From: Microvelia longipes
Lineage: Eukaryota; Arthropoda; Insecta; Hemiptera; Veliidae
Direction of reading: 5' to 3'
Assembly (NCBI GenBank): GCA_018340805.1
Contig: JACMZG010001913.1
Coordinates: 9,271,922-9,335,921, forward strand
Length of the DNA: 64,000 nt
Positions within the stretch are counted from its first letter, which is position 1, and the number at the start of each line of letters is the position of its first letter. A model generated the notes under the pieces. The model saw only the letters and a list, made by a program, of their open reading frames with translations. It did not search any database and had not been told where the DNA came from. The translations under genes were made by a program, and so were the position numbers. This document shows, one piece after another, positions 32,190 through 42,044 of the stretch.

Positions 32190-32530
32190 TAAATGTTAAA
32201 CAATAGAATTTAACTCACTTGGTAGGGAGATGAAATTTAGCACATTTGTTGGTCTTATGTACTACATGCGCATGACGAATTTCAAAAGAAGTTTAAATTT
32301 TTTGCTGAGTCATTAATGCCGGTTAAGACGTCATAAAAAATTCTAGGTAGTACAACTAGACTACTTAGAGGTAAATATTGATTTTTGTAGCGAGTTTTAT
32401 AATAAAAACACTGAGATCTACGATAATAACAAACATACTTACACAAACAGGCTGACAACTTTGAAAAAAACCTCTCACGAGGTCTTAGAACACCTGAAAC
32501 GGATAATTCGTGTGAAATCACTGTTTTGGA
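32190..32530 (-). mobile_element. Family A composite repeat, 5' half, minus strand
   Basis: Minus-strand order: GAATTATCCGTTTCAGGTGT, TTCTAAGACCTCGTGAGAGG, GTCAGCCTGTTTGTGTAAGT, TTATCGTAGATCTCAGTG, then AGACGTCTTAACCGGCATTA and a TAGTACATAAGACCAACAAA block as in the 29.8-kb copy. Confidence 0.7.
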
Positions 32531-32599
32531 TTTTTAGTGCTATTGCAATAGTTTTTAATTTATTGCAAATAAGTAAAATTTAAGTACCGGGTATCTTAG

Positions 32600-32618
32600 A
32601 ATTATATATATATATATA

Positions 32619-32667
<49 letters not shown>

Positions 32668-32668
32668 G
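32600..32668. repeat. TA microsatellite
   Basis: TA repeats with one AATTA interruption. Confidence 0.93.
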
Positions 32669-33159
32669 TATATTTTTCTATGTACACGTATCCACCCAAT
32701 AATATATACTCTATTTGAAGTCTTTAGTTGCCTTAACTCTGGTACCCACTCAATAGTATAAACTCCAAGACAATTTGTAGAATTCGTTATTTATCTATTT
32801 ACGATACATAAATTTATAAAACTGCTGACTAATTTTAATAAATAACATTGGATTTCACAGTTTATCAAAGACTCAATCCAAAAAATAACAAGCTTCTTTA
32901 TGAGAAAATATAAATACTTCGGTGACGTCACTGTCATAATTCAAATTAATCTGGATGTTGACGCTCTAACTAGGCGGTGGGCACTTCTTTGATAAATATA
33001 ATCTCCCCTTTCAAAATACATCATTCTCCTTATATCACGATGAACATAACATATGCTCTATTTTATTTTTAATTCTATAAATGTTTTTATAAAGTTAACC
33101 CCTTGTGTTATCATTTAGCTAAACATAGAGTTAATTTGATTTAAAGTTTTATACTACTT
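32669..33159. other. No gene recognised
   Basis: Two near copies of TAGTATAAACTC / AATATATACTCTATTTGAAG near 32700-32765; a consensus TGACGTCA at 32923-32930. Otherwise apparently unique. Confidence 0.35.
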
Positions 33160-33300
33160 TAGTTTACGCTAACTACTACTTTAGCTTACGCTATTTGCTA
33201 CTTTAGCTATCGCTAGGTGCTGCTATTACTGCTATCTTAGCTTACGTTAACTGCTACTTTAGCTTATGTTATCTGCTTCTTTAGCTTACTCTAAATGGTA
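33160..33300 (+). repeat. Minisatellite, ~25 bp, imperfect
   Basis: Repeats of CTACTTTAGCTTACGCTA with variable spacers, about six units. Confidence 0.75.
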
Positions 33301-33464
33301 AAATTAAGTTGTAAAAATTGTTCAAAACGATCGTCTTCGAAGGATAATGTAATTAATTATATAATGGATTGAACTGTGTTGAGTGATATGATATGAAGAA
33401 ATTAAATTAAAACCACAAAATAATACTGAAATATAGTACTGCATTATAAATTTGGTTATTTCCA

Positions 33465-34450
33465 TATTATGAGGGCAAGCTCGCTAGCCTGAAGTAGTGA
33501 GCACATGCTTAGCGCGTCCGATGTGGTAAAACTTCGGAGGTACCCTGAACCCGATTTAGTTGTATTTTTATTTTTAAGCAGTAGTAAAGGTAGTAATAGG
33601 AAAAGTATTGTGTTTGCAAAAAGATCCGAAACCAGGATGACACCGGAATTATCCGTTTCAGGTGTTTTCAAGACATGTTTATCTGTTATCTTAGCTTCCA
33701 GTGTATTTGTTGTGTTGGATCATAGAAGATAAGCAGCATCAAGCGTGGTCATTGCCTGGATAAATTAAGTACGTTCACACACACTCTAGATCCGCGGATC
33801 GTATAGAGTATAGAATACGTATGCAATACGTTTCACTAACTTCACGGTTCTTACAGCGTATTTGTTTAGTCGATGGAGTGATATTACGTGATAACTGATT
33901 CCGCCAAAACATGGCGTCTTTTATAGTGAAGATTCACTTTTGGTTATAAGAAAGTTTAAAACAAAAAAAATATTTAATTAAATTGTGATTTCTTTGCATA
34001 ATAATGAAGTTACACTAAAAAAAATATTCCAAAAGTTATTTGATCAAAAACGGTAATATAGAAGTGAAATAAAGTGAAATAAAAGTTCGAGGAGAAGGTT
34101 ATCCGTTAAATACGATCGTCTCTAAAGGTACATACAGCGTATCGGGGGATCCATTTAGATTCTATCTCCCTAGTTCTAGCGTATGCGATCGGATCCCCTC
34201 CGCATGGTTCATACAGCTTAAATTACCGTATTGAGAGATCGTATTCTATACGATCCGTGGATCTAGAGTGTGTGTGAACGTACTAAATGACCTCTGGGAA
34301 TGAAACGATTGTACTCACTAGCGAGCCTAAAGTCGCGTTGCAGTATGAATTTGGTAATTTTTATATTCTGAGGACGAGCGAAGCGAGTCCAAAGTAAGGT
34401 AGATAAGCGTAGCGAATCCGCTAAGTTCGGAAGTACCCCGTACTCGACTT
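33465..34450 (+). mobile_element. Family A composite repeat with 5S-like segment, split by a MITE
   Basis: Contains a tail-type module (33475-33550), the head AGGAAAAGTATTGTGTTTGC (33598), then the 5S-like segment GATAAGCAGCATCAAGCGTG, GTCATTGCCTGGAT (33729-33762), the MITE 33766-34286, and the rest of the 5S-like segment GACCTCTGGGAATGAAACG (34289-34307). The tail with GGACGAGCGAAGCGAGTCC and CCCGTACTCGACTTTTTT follows. The MITE interrupts the box C-like GGAT...GACC. Confidence 0.75.
33766..34286. mobile_element. MITE with AGTACGTTCACACACACTCT termini
   Basis: Terminal inverted repeats of about 45 bp: AGTACGTTCACACACACTCT then AGATCCGCGGATCGTATA, mirrored at 34240-34285. Flanked by AAAT on both sides (33763-33766 region and 34286-34289), consistent with a short TSD. 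A secondary inverted pair lies inside. A diverged relative is at 9783-10090. Confidence 0.85.
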
Positions 34451-34828
34451 TTTTCTGGTGTGTTTTTCTTACTATATATTTTTAAAACTGCAAAAGTAGT
34501 TAATAAATTTTGTCTACATATAAATCTTGTCTACTCGACAAACAACTAGAATATATAATGGCATGATTAGCGTTAATGTTTTAGACCTGCTTCTGGGTGA
34601 TGGAGGTGTTATGATGACCCGGAATTTATTTCCTTTATTTGAATGAGACAAATATCAACTCATTTGTCTTGACTGCATTAAGAGATTTTCTGACTCCGTC
34701 TCTATGTCGTTTATATTGTTTTGTTCCTCTTTTTCTGTTTGTTTTTCTTTTGATCTCTGTATGACGAGAGATAGTCTTTCATGGATTGTAGTGAGCCAAT
34801 AAGGGGTCTATGGTTTTTCTTTATTATC
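34451..34828. other. No recognisable feature
   Basis: 34600-34690 has a short inverted pair (CAAATGAGTTGA with ATCAACTCATTTG). Pyrimidine-rich 34690-34830. No coding. Confidence 0.35.
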
Positions 34829-34936
34829 AACATTACCTTTTAATAACTTCAGAATTTGTTGGACTATTATAAATTGAAATATAAATTAAATTAAGGAAGA
34901 CATTAGTCCTTTTATCTAAATTTATTGAAATAAATT

Positions 34937-34981
34937 GTTGAAGAGCTTTCGCCCAGGGATCCTGAGCTTCTTCAGTTCTTA
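34937..34981 (-). ncRNA. Hammerhead ribozyme-like motif in the Penelope-like 3' region
   Basis: On the minus strand: GAA, CTGAAGA (34975-34969; position 7 of the hammerhead core is free), one extra A, stem II GCTCAGG-ATC-CCTGGGC (7 bp, one T-G pair), GAAA (34950-34947), AGCT as a minimal or dimeric stem III, C at the cleavage position, then TTC pairing with GAA. Hammerheads are known in the terminal repeats of Penelope-like elements. The extra base after CTGAAGA is shared with every other copy here. Confidence 0.6.
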
Positions 34982-35118
34982 AAAATGAAAAAGTAAGAAA
35001 AAAATAAAGTTTTGAATGTTTTTTGTCATGTGTCTAAGTAAGTAAATAAATTTAAAATGAAATCACAAAAAGGTAAAGAAAAAATTTGGATTTTAAGATA
35101 AAATTATAATAAATACTG

Positions 35119-35575
35119 CTAAAATTGTTGATGTCTTGTTTTTTTGTTTATACTCTCTTTGTCAGCTATTATATAGAGCATTTCTAAAAATTTCCTTTTG
35201 TCTGTATGTGGTTCTGTATGAAGTATGCGACAGTTTTCTCTGTCTGGTCGGTGTCAAGTTTTGTCATATGTTCTGATAGGCCGTAAGGTTAGAGTTGTCA
35301 AGAATTTGATTGTTATGTGTGTCAAGTCTTTTTTTGAAAAGTTGAGAGGTCTCTCCTGTGTATGCTTGGGGGCAGTCTTTACATGGTACTCTGTATATAA
35401 CATTGCATCTTTGGGCATAAGTGAGGGGGTCTTTTAATTTTGAAAAATATTTAATGTAGAAATTAAAAGAATTTTTTAGAGCAATTTTGATGTTGTAGTC
35501 TTTAAATAAGTTTTTAATTTGGTATGTAGGGTGTCCTGTAGGTAAGAGAGTGCTAAGTAGGTAAGTTATTCGGTC
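35119..35575 (-). pseudogene. Penelope-like GIY-YIG endonuclease C-terminal region
   Basis: The minus strand reads GHPTYQIKNLF, then KLKDPLTYAQRCNVIYRVPC, KDCPQAYTGETSQLFKKRL and, in a second frame, KFLEMLYIIADKESINKK ending at TAG 35119-35121. VIY and YTG are the two halves of the GIY-YIG motif. The CxxC pair (PCKDC), the following GET and the FLEMLYI/INKK C-terminal block are hallmarks of Penelope-like elements. A TGA and at least one frameshift after the RL..HN segment break the frame, so it is a dead copy. In the family this domain nicks target DNA for reverse transcription. Confidence 0.9.
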
Positions 35576-35639
35576 GGTCCTAATAATATACCTAAAAGGT
35601 AATTAAACATTACCTTTTAGCGAACAGCGAACTTCCTTT

Positions 35640-35840
35640 GGAAATAAAATTTGCTAATGGGATAGGCGTCATGGCGGAATTCCACGACCACGACACAAAT
35701 CCGTTTCAGAGGTCCCTAATGACGAAAACATACGTTTCGCAAGAGCACTCAAACTCAGGGTACCTAGGTTCAAATCCTGGTAGGGACGATAATTTTTTAT
35801 CGTTTTTTTTACTTAATATAAGTTTACAACTACAAAATAA
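35640..35840 (+). mobile_element. tRNA-derived SINE-3
   Basis: GGGTACCTAGGTTCAAATCC at 35758 has a B-box-like GGTTCAAATCC. It is followed by TGGTAGGGACGATAATTTTT and the hairpin tail, then TTAATATAAGTTTACAACTA, as in the 13.5-kb copy. Upstream 35640-35750 is likely the 5' body; an A-box was not convincing. Confidence 0.6.
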
Positions 35841-35844
35841 TTCT

Positions 35845-36720
35845 ATTATAGTAACAGCAAAACAACTATATATAATAATTTCATTCTATAGTGTTCCTCT
35901 GCAATGATCATTTATTATAGTAACAGGAAACAACTATATACAATTTAATTTCATTACTATAGTGTTTCCTCTGCAATGATCATATATTATAGTAACAGCA
36001 AAACAATATATAATTTAATTTCATTACTATAGGGTTTCCTCTGCAATGATCATATTATAGTAACAGGAAACAACTATATACAATTTAATTTCATTACTAT
36101 AGTGTTTCCTCTGCAATGATCATATATTATAGTAACAGCAAAACAAATATATAGAATTTAATTTCATTACTATAGGTTTCCTCTGCAATGATCATCAGGA
36201 AACAATATATACAATTAATTTCATTACTATAGTGTTTCCTCTGCAATGATCATATATTATAGTAACAGCAAAACAAATATATAGAATTTATTTCATTACT
36301 ATAAGGGTTTCCTCTGCAATGATCATTTATTATAGTAACAGGAAACAACTATATACAATTAATTCATACTATAGGTGTTTCCTGCAATGATCATTATTAT
36401 AGTAACAGCAAAACAAATATTTGAATTTAATTTCATTACTATAGGGTTTCCTCTGCAATGATCATTTATTATAGTAACAGGAAACAACTATATACAATTT
36501 AATTTCATTACTATAGGTTTCCTCTGCAATGATCATTTATTATAGTAACAGGAAACAACTATATACAAATTAATTTCATTACTAGTGTTTCCTCTGCAAT
36601 GATCATATATTATAGTAACAGCAAAACAAATATATTGAATTTAATTTCATTACTATAGGGTTTCCTCTGCAATGATTGTAACAGCAAAACAAATATATAG
36701 AATTTAATTTCATTCACCGT
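35845..36720 (+). repeat. ~72-bp satellite with alternating unit types
   Basis: About 12-13 units, each ending CTCTGCAATGATCAT. Two unit types, AACAGGAAACAACTATATAC and AACAGCAAAACAAATATATA, alternate for most of the array, so the amplified unit was a dimer of about 145 bp. Each GGAAAC unit pairs with GTTTCC later in the unit, giving a small inverted repeat. Confidence 0.93.
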
Positions 36721-36889
36721 TATTTAAATTATTCTCTGCAAATGTCATCTTCATAACCATTTAATTACATTATTCACAGTTCATATGGTTAGTTTATTTT
36801 CATTTTGAAAACAATGGATTGTCTCATTGTTTATTGTTCTTCACTGATCACGGCTCCACTGTAATTAATTACATAGTATGATCTTGTTA
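36721..36889. other. Spacer between satellites
   Basis: Includes degenerate sequence around TTCTCTGCAAATGTCATC that may be a decayed unit of the preceding array. No genes. Confidence 0.4.
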
Positions 36890-37565
36890 AAATGAAAACT
36901 TTATTATTTTAATATTCAGATATAAGTATACTAATATTTAATTAAAACTTTATTATTTTAACATTAAAATATAAGTATACTAATATTTAATGAAAACTTT
37001 ATTATTTTAACATTCAGATATAAGTATACTAATATTTAATGAAAACTTTATTATTTTAACATTCAATATAAGTATACTAATATTTAATGAAAACTTTATT
37101 ATTTTAACATTAAAATTAAGTATCTAATATTTAAATGAAAACTTTATTATTTATTCAGATATAAGTATACAATATTTAATGAAAACTTTATTATTATAAC
37201 GTTCAGATATAAGTATATTAATATGTAATGAAAACATTATTATTTTAACATTTTGATATAAGTATACAAATATTTAATGAAAACTTATTATTTAACATTC
37301 AGATATAAGTATACAAATATTTAATGAAAACATTATTATTTTAACATTTTGTTATAAGTATACAAGTATTTAATGAAAACTTTATTATTTTAACATTCAT
37401 ATAAGTACAATATTTAATGAAAACTTTATTTTTACATTCAGATATAAGTATACAAATATTTAATGAAAACATTATTATTTTAACATTTTGTTATAAGTAT
37501 CAGTATTTAATGAACTTTATTATTTTAACATTCAGATATAAGTATACAAATATTTAATATTATTG
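36890..37565 (+). repeat. ~49-bp satellite, ~13 units
   Basis: Units of AATGAAAACTTTATTATTTT, AACATTCAGATATAAGTATA and CTAATATTT with small indels. CATTATT and TTTTGATATAAG variants occur in about every second unit from 37210 on. Confidence 0.93.
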
Positions 37566-37619
37566 ATTTTATATAAATGGGTTTTTTATAAAATCCAATA
37601 TATAAATATGTAAATTTAT

Positions 37620-37955
37620 TTTTAACTTTTTGTCATTTATACCACAGGATGTAGAATACAAAGGAAAAGTATTGTGTTTGCAAAAAAAATTAAATAAAAT
37701 ATAGCTTTGTACTTTGGTTAACCATACATAATAGTACGTGTATAAATCATTTTAGCCTGATCTAACTTTTTATGAAGATTTGTGATTTTTGAAATGTTTG
37801 TGGGGTCATTATTGTGGGTTAATGACGTCGCACATAATTCATGATATATCTGGTTCTGGACTTATACAAGGTTAATTTTTGTACCAAGTTTCACTTCGAT
37901 CCGAGAAAGCATTCGAAAGTTATCGTGTCCCATAGAAATGTCTAAGAAGAAAATT
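37620..37955 (+). mobile_element. Family A-related fragment(s)
   Basis: Head AGGAAAAGTATTGTGTTTGC at 37662. Then an oppositely oriented block GTGGGTTAATGACGTCG (37811), as in minus-strand copies, and ACTTCGATCCGAGAAAGC with AAAGTTATCGTGTCCCATAG (37897), also at 21.4 kb. Rearranged. Confidence 0.5.
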
Positions 37956-38330
37956 CTCGTACATACGTTCGTTAAAATCGGATAAGTGCAACTAAAGTTT
38001 TGAAATTTGTTAAATGGCGAAAAAATACACAAAAAGCTAATATTTTTCTAAATAAATTTGCTGGCTTTGCCTAAATTAACTATTTCTTTGTGATTAAACA
38101 CTAGTTTTATAGATAATTTTATCGGCTTTAAAAAAATGTCTTTTCATGTTTGCACACGACCTACAGGGAACCACTTATTACAAGAAAACTGGAATTTGTG
38201 GGATTTTATAAAATTTTGAGCATGGGAAATCATATGAAGGGCTTAACTCTGAATAGGCAGACTATGTTTTTTCTTCATAATTTAAGGGTTATTTATGAAA
38301 AAAAGTTGGTTTGTAGTGCAAAATGAGTCA
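37956..38330 (+). mobile_element. Family D fragment
   Basis: Matches the right part of the palindrome at 55990-56560: TAAAGTTTTGAAATTTGTTA, CACAAAAAGCTAATATTTTT, AACCACTTATTACAAGAAAA, TTATAAAATTTTGAGCATGG, ACTATG...CTTCATAATT. The left arm is missing. Confidence 0.7.
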
Positions 38331-38424
38331 CATTTTTTTTCAGAACCGGCTCTTGAAATATTATAATTTTGCAAGTTTATGCCTGATCTATTGATATATC
38401 ACTATGTTTGCAGTTCATCCTTAC

Positions 38425-38745
38425 GTTCATAGAGATATTATTACTAGAGGGGCCCTATTGGTTTAATTTTGAAACATTGACAAAGTAATCTGACCTCCTT
38501 CGATTGATTATAAATACAGTCAAATAATCAGTACAACTTATATAGGAGAATGTTAAAAATACAAATCAAAACAATCAATGCGCGGGAAGCCAAAATCAAT
38601 TGATTTATAATAACCTTAACTCTCTGTTGAAGGAGGTTTCCATGAGGTTACACAGAGCCACTGAGAGCCCCCAAAAAAATGTTTCAGGCGTCTCAATCTA
38701 TTGAGATAGGTTATGCCCCCTCTAGTATGTCTCTCTATGGTTAAA
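38425..38745. mobile_element. MITE, CATAGAGA-TIR family, complete
   Basis: Left end CATAGAGATATTATTACTAG then AGGGGCCC; right end CTCTAGTATGTCTCTCTATG. About 320 bp, no coding. Shares its whole length with 52875-53192; partial copies are at 1065-1250, 53212-53270 and 54285-54440. Confidence 0.85.
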
Positions 38746-39229
38746 TTTTAATTTAAACCTTTTAGCCCAACCTTTTTCTTTAAAATTTCCGTCTCTATAT
38801 ACAAAATGTCTGTCTGAATTTTCGAGAAAAAAGATTATCCAATTTGAGTCTCTTGCTTTAGTATTTTTTTAAAATCTATTCATAGATTTACGACTTAAAA
38901 TAAAAACTTTTTTTAGCTGGTTTAAACAAGTATGGTCAGTGTTGCCAAGTTTAGGTAATTTAAATAAAAAAAAGCCCGTGAGATATGTGTACAGAATGTA
39001 TGTTACAGACATTGTTGTTTATTCGTTTTGCCAATACGTAAAATAGGTTTCAAATTATATTTTCCCTCGTATAAAATTCGTATTAATAATAAATATTTTC
39101 CTCTTTTCTTGTTTTTATTAGTGTTTCAATAATTATATTTATTTATATTAGGTTTGATGGGCTCAAATAATTAAAAATTCATAAGAAATCAAATCTATTA
39201 AAAATCTATAATTTTTAATAATAAAAAAA
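38746..39229. other. No recognisable feature
   Basis: AT-rich; nothing supportable. Confidence 0.35.
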
Positions 39230-39395
39230 TGGCGCGTTGGTCCGCGAGTTGGGCGAATTTTCTTTGGAATGAGTGTTTCTGTGCTTAACAATTAATTTCT
39301 TGTTTAAGTAGCTTTATGCTCTATAACTTGAGCAGTTATTGAATTATCAAACACTACTCGTAACTATTTTTCTGTATTTTTCAAAGGAAATGCAC
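39230..39395 (+). mobile_element. Family E single arm
   Basis: GGCGCGTTGGTCCGCGAGTT, then TGCTTAACAATTAATTTCTT, AGCAGTTATTGAATTATCAA and TTTTTCAAAGGAAATGC follow the arm order of the 13.6-kb palindrome. Confidence 0.75.
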
Positions 39396-39620
39396 TAGAT
39401 TAGTCAGTGAAAATATGTATGATTGCTTGAAAAAAGCATGAGAGGGACAATAGAAATCCACGGCTTTTCTGTCTAGATTAGATGAAATATACCTACACTT
39501 GAAACTAAAAGGAATAGATCATCTATTCCTTAGGGAGCTGGCAAAAAGGTCCCAACAACGTGGCTTACTTGCCTGGTAGTTACAACCACTCCCCCCCCCA
39601 ATATTACTACTAGGGGGGCG
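39396..39620 (+). repeat. Dispersed repeat, copy of 10991-11290
   Basis: AAAATATGTATGATTGCTTG, TCTAGATTAGATGAAATATA, AGGGAGCTGGCAAAAAGG, and ACTTGCCTGGTAGTTAC correspond in order to 11075-11255. Poly-C and TACTACTAGG at the end differ. Confidence 0.7.
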
Positions 39621-39839
39621 ATGTGTGAAAAAAGGATGAGAACTACTGAGATAAACCATTGTTATTGTCAAATTACCAAAACCATGCTAAATAAGTTAAA
39701 AACTCAGATTTGAGTTTTCGCTCAAGTGTTTTAGCTGTTTTATAGTATATATTTAATGTAGTAGTTTATTATCAACTATTATCCAGAAAAAAAACCTAAT
39801 ATTTATACTTAATAGACTGAGTTGCGTTATACTTAAATT

Positions 39840-40250
39840 TAGCAACTTATTTTGAAATAAGGTTAGCAACTTATTTATAAATAAGGTAAGAAAGCTTAGT
39901 TTTAAATTAGGTAACTTATTTAGTAATAAGGAAAGGAAGCTTAGTTTTAAATTAGGTAACTTATTTAGTAATAAGGTAAGAAAGCTTTGTTTTAAATTAG
40001 GTAACTTATTTAGTAATAAGGAAAGGAAGCTTAGTTTTAAATTAGGTAACTTATTTAGTAATAAGGTAAGGAAGCTTAGTTTTAAATTAGGTAACTTATT
40101 TAGTAATAAGGAAAGGAAGCTTAGTTTTAAATTAGGTAACTTATTTAGTAATAAGGTAAGAAAGCTTAGTTTTAAATTAGGTAACTTATTTAATAAGGAA
40201 AGGAAGCTTAGTTTTAATTTAGGTAACTTATTTAGTAATAAGGTAAGGAA
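39840..40250 (+). repeat. 45-bp minisatellite, block 1
   Basis: Units of GAAGCTTAGTTTTAAATTAG and GTAACTTATTTAGTAATAAG; GGTAAG and GGAAAG endings alternate, so the true unit is 90 bp. Because 45 is a multiple of 3, the minus strand stays open for 174 codons; that protein is an artefact of the repeat. The array was continuous with 40790-40990 before the insertion. Confidence 0.95.
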
Positions 40251-40789
40251 TGAATGAATGAATGAATGAATAACCATTTATTAGATCAAGTGACAATTAC
40301 AATAATATTTTTTTTTTCACATGTATAATTATTACTTATGATCTAAATCAGCCTAGGCTGTGGTCGGGTAAAGTTTATAATTAAACTTTATATCTTATAT
40401 TAATTACTAAAATTTAATATTTAATTATTTTTAATATCTATTTATATTTTTTTTAACTCAAGATTATTTTAATCACTAATTATGTTAATACTAAATATAA
40501 ATATATATTTTTTCCACATATTATTGGTTCATGTGTTAATTTTCATATTTTTCTAATTTATGTTTCACAATTCTTCGTTATTATTTATTTTATGTTAGAT
40601 ATCATGTGTACAATTTATTTTATATTCGTGGGGTTTTCATTAATTTTTACTTTTAATTATTTGTTTAAATTTATTTATATTAATTTATTTATTGATTTAA
40701 TTTATTTTTTGTATTATAACTTCATTCGTGTAAATATCTTATGTCCGTTGCTCTTTTAAGTATTATTCTTCTCTTCACTTATGATAGAC
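40251..40789 (-). mobile_element. Retroposon 3' end with (ATTC)n tail, inserted in the minisatellite
   Basis: A 539-bp insertion bounded by TAAGGAA (40244-40250 and 40790-40796). On the minus strand it ends in ATAAATGGTTATTCATTCAT repeats, a common form of LINE 3' tail in animals. The rest is AT-rich UTR-like sequence without a clear domain. 5'-truncated non-LTR retrotransposon is the best reading. Confidence 0.7.
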
Positions 40790-40990
40790 TAAGGAAAGGA
40801 AGCTTAGTTTTAAATTAGGTAACTTATTTAGAAATATGGTAGGAAAGCTTAGTTATCGATTTAGCAACTTATTTAGTAATAAGGTAAAGAAGCTTAGTTT
40901 TAAATTAGGTAACTTATTTAGAAATATGGTAGGAAAGCTTAGTTATCGATTTAGCAACTTATTTAGTAATAAGGTATGGATGCTTAGTCA
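40790..40990 (+). repeat. 45-bp minisatellite, block 2
   Basis: Same family as block 1, with dimers alternating AGAAATATGGTAGGAAAGCT and AGTAATAAGGTAAAGAAGCT. It is separated from block 1 by the retroposon. Confidence 0.93.
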
Positions 40991-41415
40991 AATATTATAC
41001 AATCACAAACAATTTGAAATATTAAGATTAGGAACTAGAAATTGATAGGTATGTTGTATGTGGTAGACCTGCTAAGCGTGGTTTTAGGATTACCTGGAAG
41101 GAATGATAATTTCATCTCATGCTGTAGAGCATGCAATCTAATTCTACATCTAATCCTCTATATTTCTTTGATATGATGAATATGTGACCCGGTTCTTCTC
41201 ACCCTATATATCCTCTCCTATTCATACGAGAACAACTTCACTCTCGAGTTGTTGGAATTCCATGTAAAATTTCCGCTGAATAAATTTTCAATTATTATGT
41301 TAACATTAATCTCTTGTGTTGAATGTAATCAAGTTTTAGAAATGACTCATATATAGGTCTTTTTTTGTTTTCTTTCTATTACTGTTAATATCAAGACGCC
41401 ACGATTTATGCCGCA
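40991..41415. other. No gene recognised
   Basis: Near 41125-41140 is a short palindrome (GCTGTAGAGCATGC); near 41200-41290 TATATATCCTCTCC and GAATAAATTTTC give an LTR-like look, but no second LTR or primer-binding site was found. Confidence 0.3.
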
Positions 41416-41690
41416 TCATTCATTTCATAGTATTTAGGTCACAACATTCGTGGCACTCCATTTTGACACGCCTTAATGTCATACTATTTAAATAACAACA
41501 TTCATGGCTTTCCATTTTGACACGCCATAATGTCATACTATTTAAATAACAACATTCATGGCATTTCATTTTGACACGCCTTAATCTCATACTATTTAAA
41601 TAACAACATTCATGGCACTCCATTTTGACACGCCATAATGACATGCTATTTAAATAACAACATTCATGCAACAACATACATGATATATCA
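41416..41690 (+). repeat. 54-bp minisatellite, ~5 units
   Basis: Units of AACAACATTCATGGCACTCC, ATTTTGACACGCC and ATAATGTCATACTATTTAAAT. 54 bp is 18 codons, so the minus strand stays open; not a gene. Confidence 0.93.
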
Positions 41691-41754
41691 ATCATACAAC
41701 ACAATTCATGCTTCATGTTCCACTATCCATGACATTCCATTTTACTGCTTAGTA

Positions 41755-42044
41755 CCATTGTACTATTTTATGATGTCGATAAGCGTCATTAATGATTCAG
41801 CAAAACTTTCGAAAATTCATAAAATACTGGACAATGTTGGAATGGATTTGATATTTAGCACTAATATAGCCATATATAATACTAACAAATGTTTCAATTT
41901 TCATCACAATATCACCCTTGGTTCAACCTTGAGTAATATATAACTAAGTAGGTAAACTCCTATACTAACCTGTTTAATAAGTTCAGACGCGTGATCTAAA
42001 CGTAATCATAAAAATAAAAAAATTGCTAAAATTGGAATGACTGC
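41755..42044. mobile_element. Family A fragment joined to family C fragment
   Basis: 41780-41890 has GCGTCATTAATGATTCAGCA and ACTTTCGAAAATTCATAAAA, a family A body in plus orientation. 41930-42040 has AGTAATATATAACTAAGTAG, AACTCCTATACTAACCTGTT and GACGCGTGATC, shared with 50475-50600 and 54625-54700 (family C). Confidence 0.55.

Larger units (their letters stand above)
34843..35605 (-). mobile_element. Penelope-like element, 5'-truncated, 14-bp TSD
   Basis: A 763-bp insertion between exact duplications AACATTACCTTTTA (34829-34842 and 35606-35619). On the minus strand it encodes the GIY-YIG end of a Penelope-like protein (35119-35575), followed by about 275 bp of 3' sequence containing a hammerhead-like motif (34940-34980). 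The RT domain is missing. The 3' tail TTTATTTCAATAAATTTAG resembles the AATAAATTTATAG tail of the foldbacks. Confidence 0.9.

Noticed and set aside
35845..37565. CRISPR-like regular arrays
   Set aside because: Units are contiguous satellite repeats without unique spacers, in a eukaryotic context.
39753..40277. 174-codon frame with a leucine-rich repeat-like protein
   Set aside because: It is the 45-bp minisatellite read in a frame kept open by the multiple-of-3 period, not a leucine-rich repeat protein.
41046..41415. LTR retrotransposon terminus
   Set aside because: TATA-like and polyA-like words only; no paired LTR, primer-binding site, polypurine tract or gag-pol coding.
41420..41716. 98-codon frame with repeated HECCYLNS motifs
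   Set aside because: Product of the 54-bp minisatellite (18 codons); no flanking coding.
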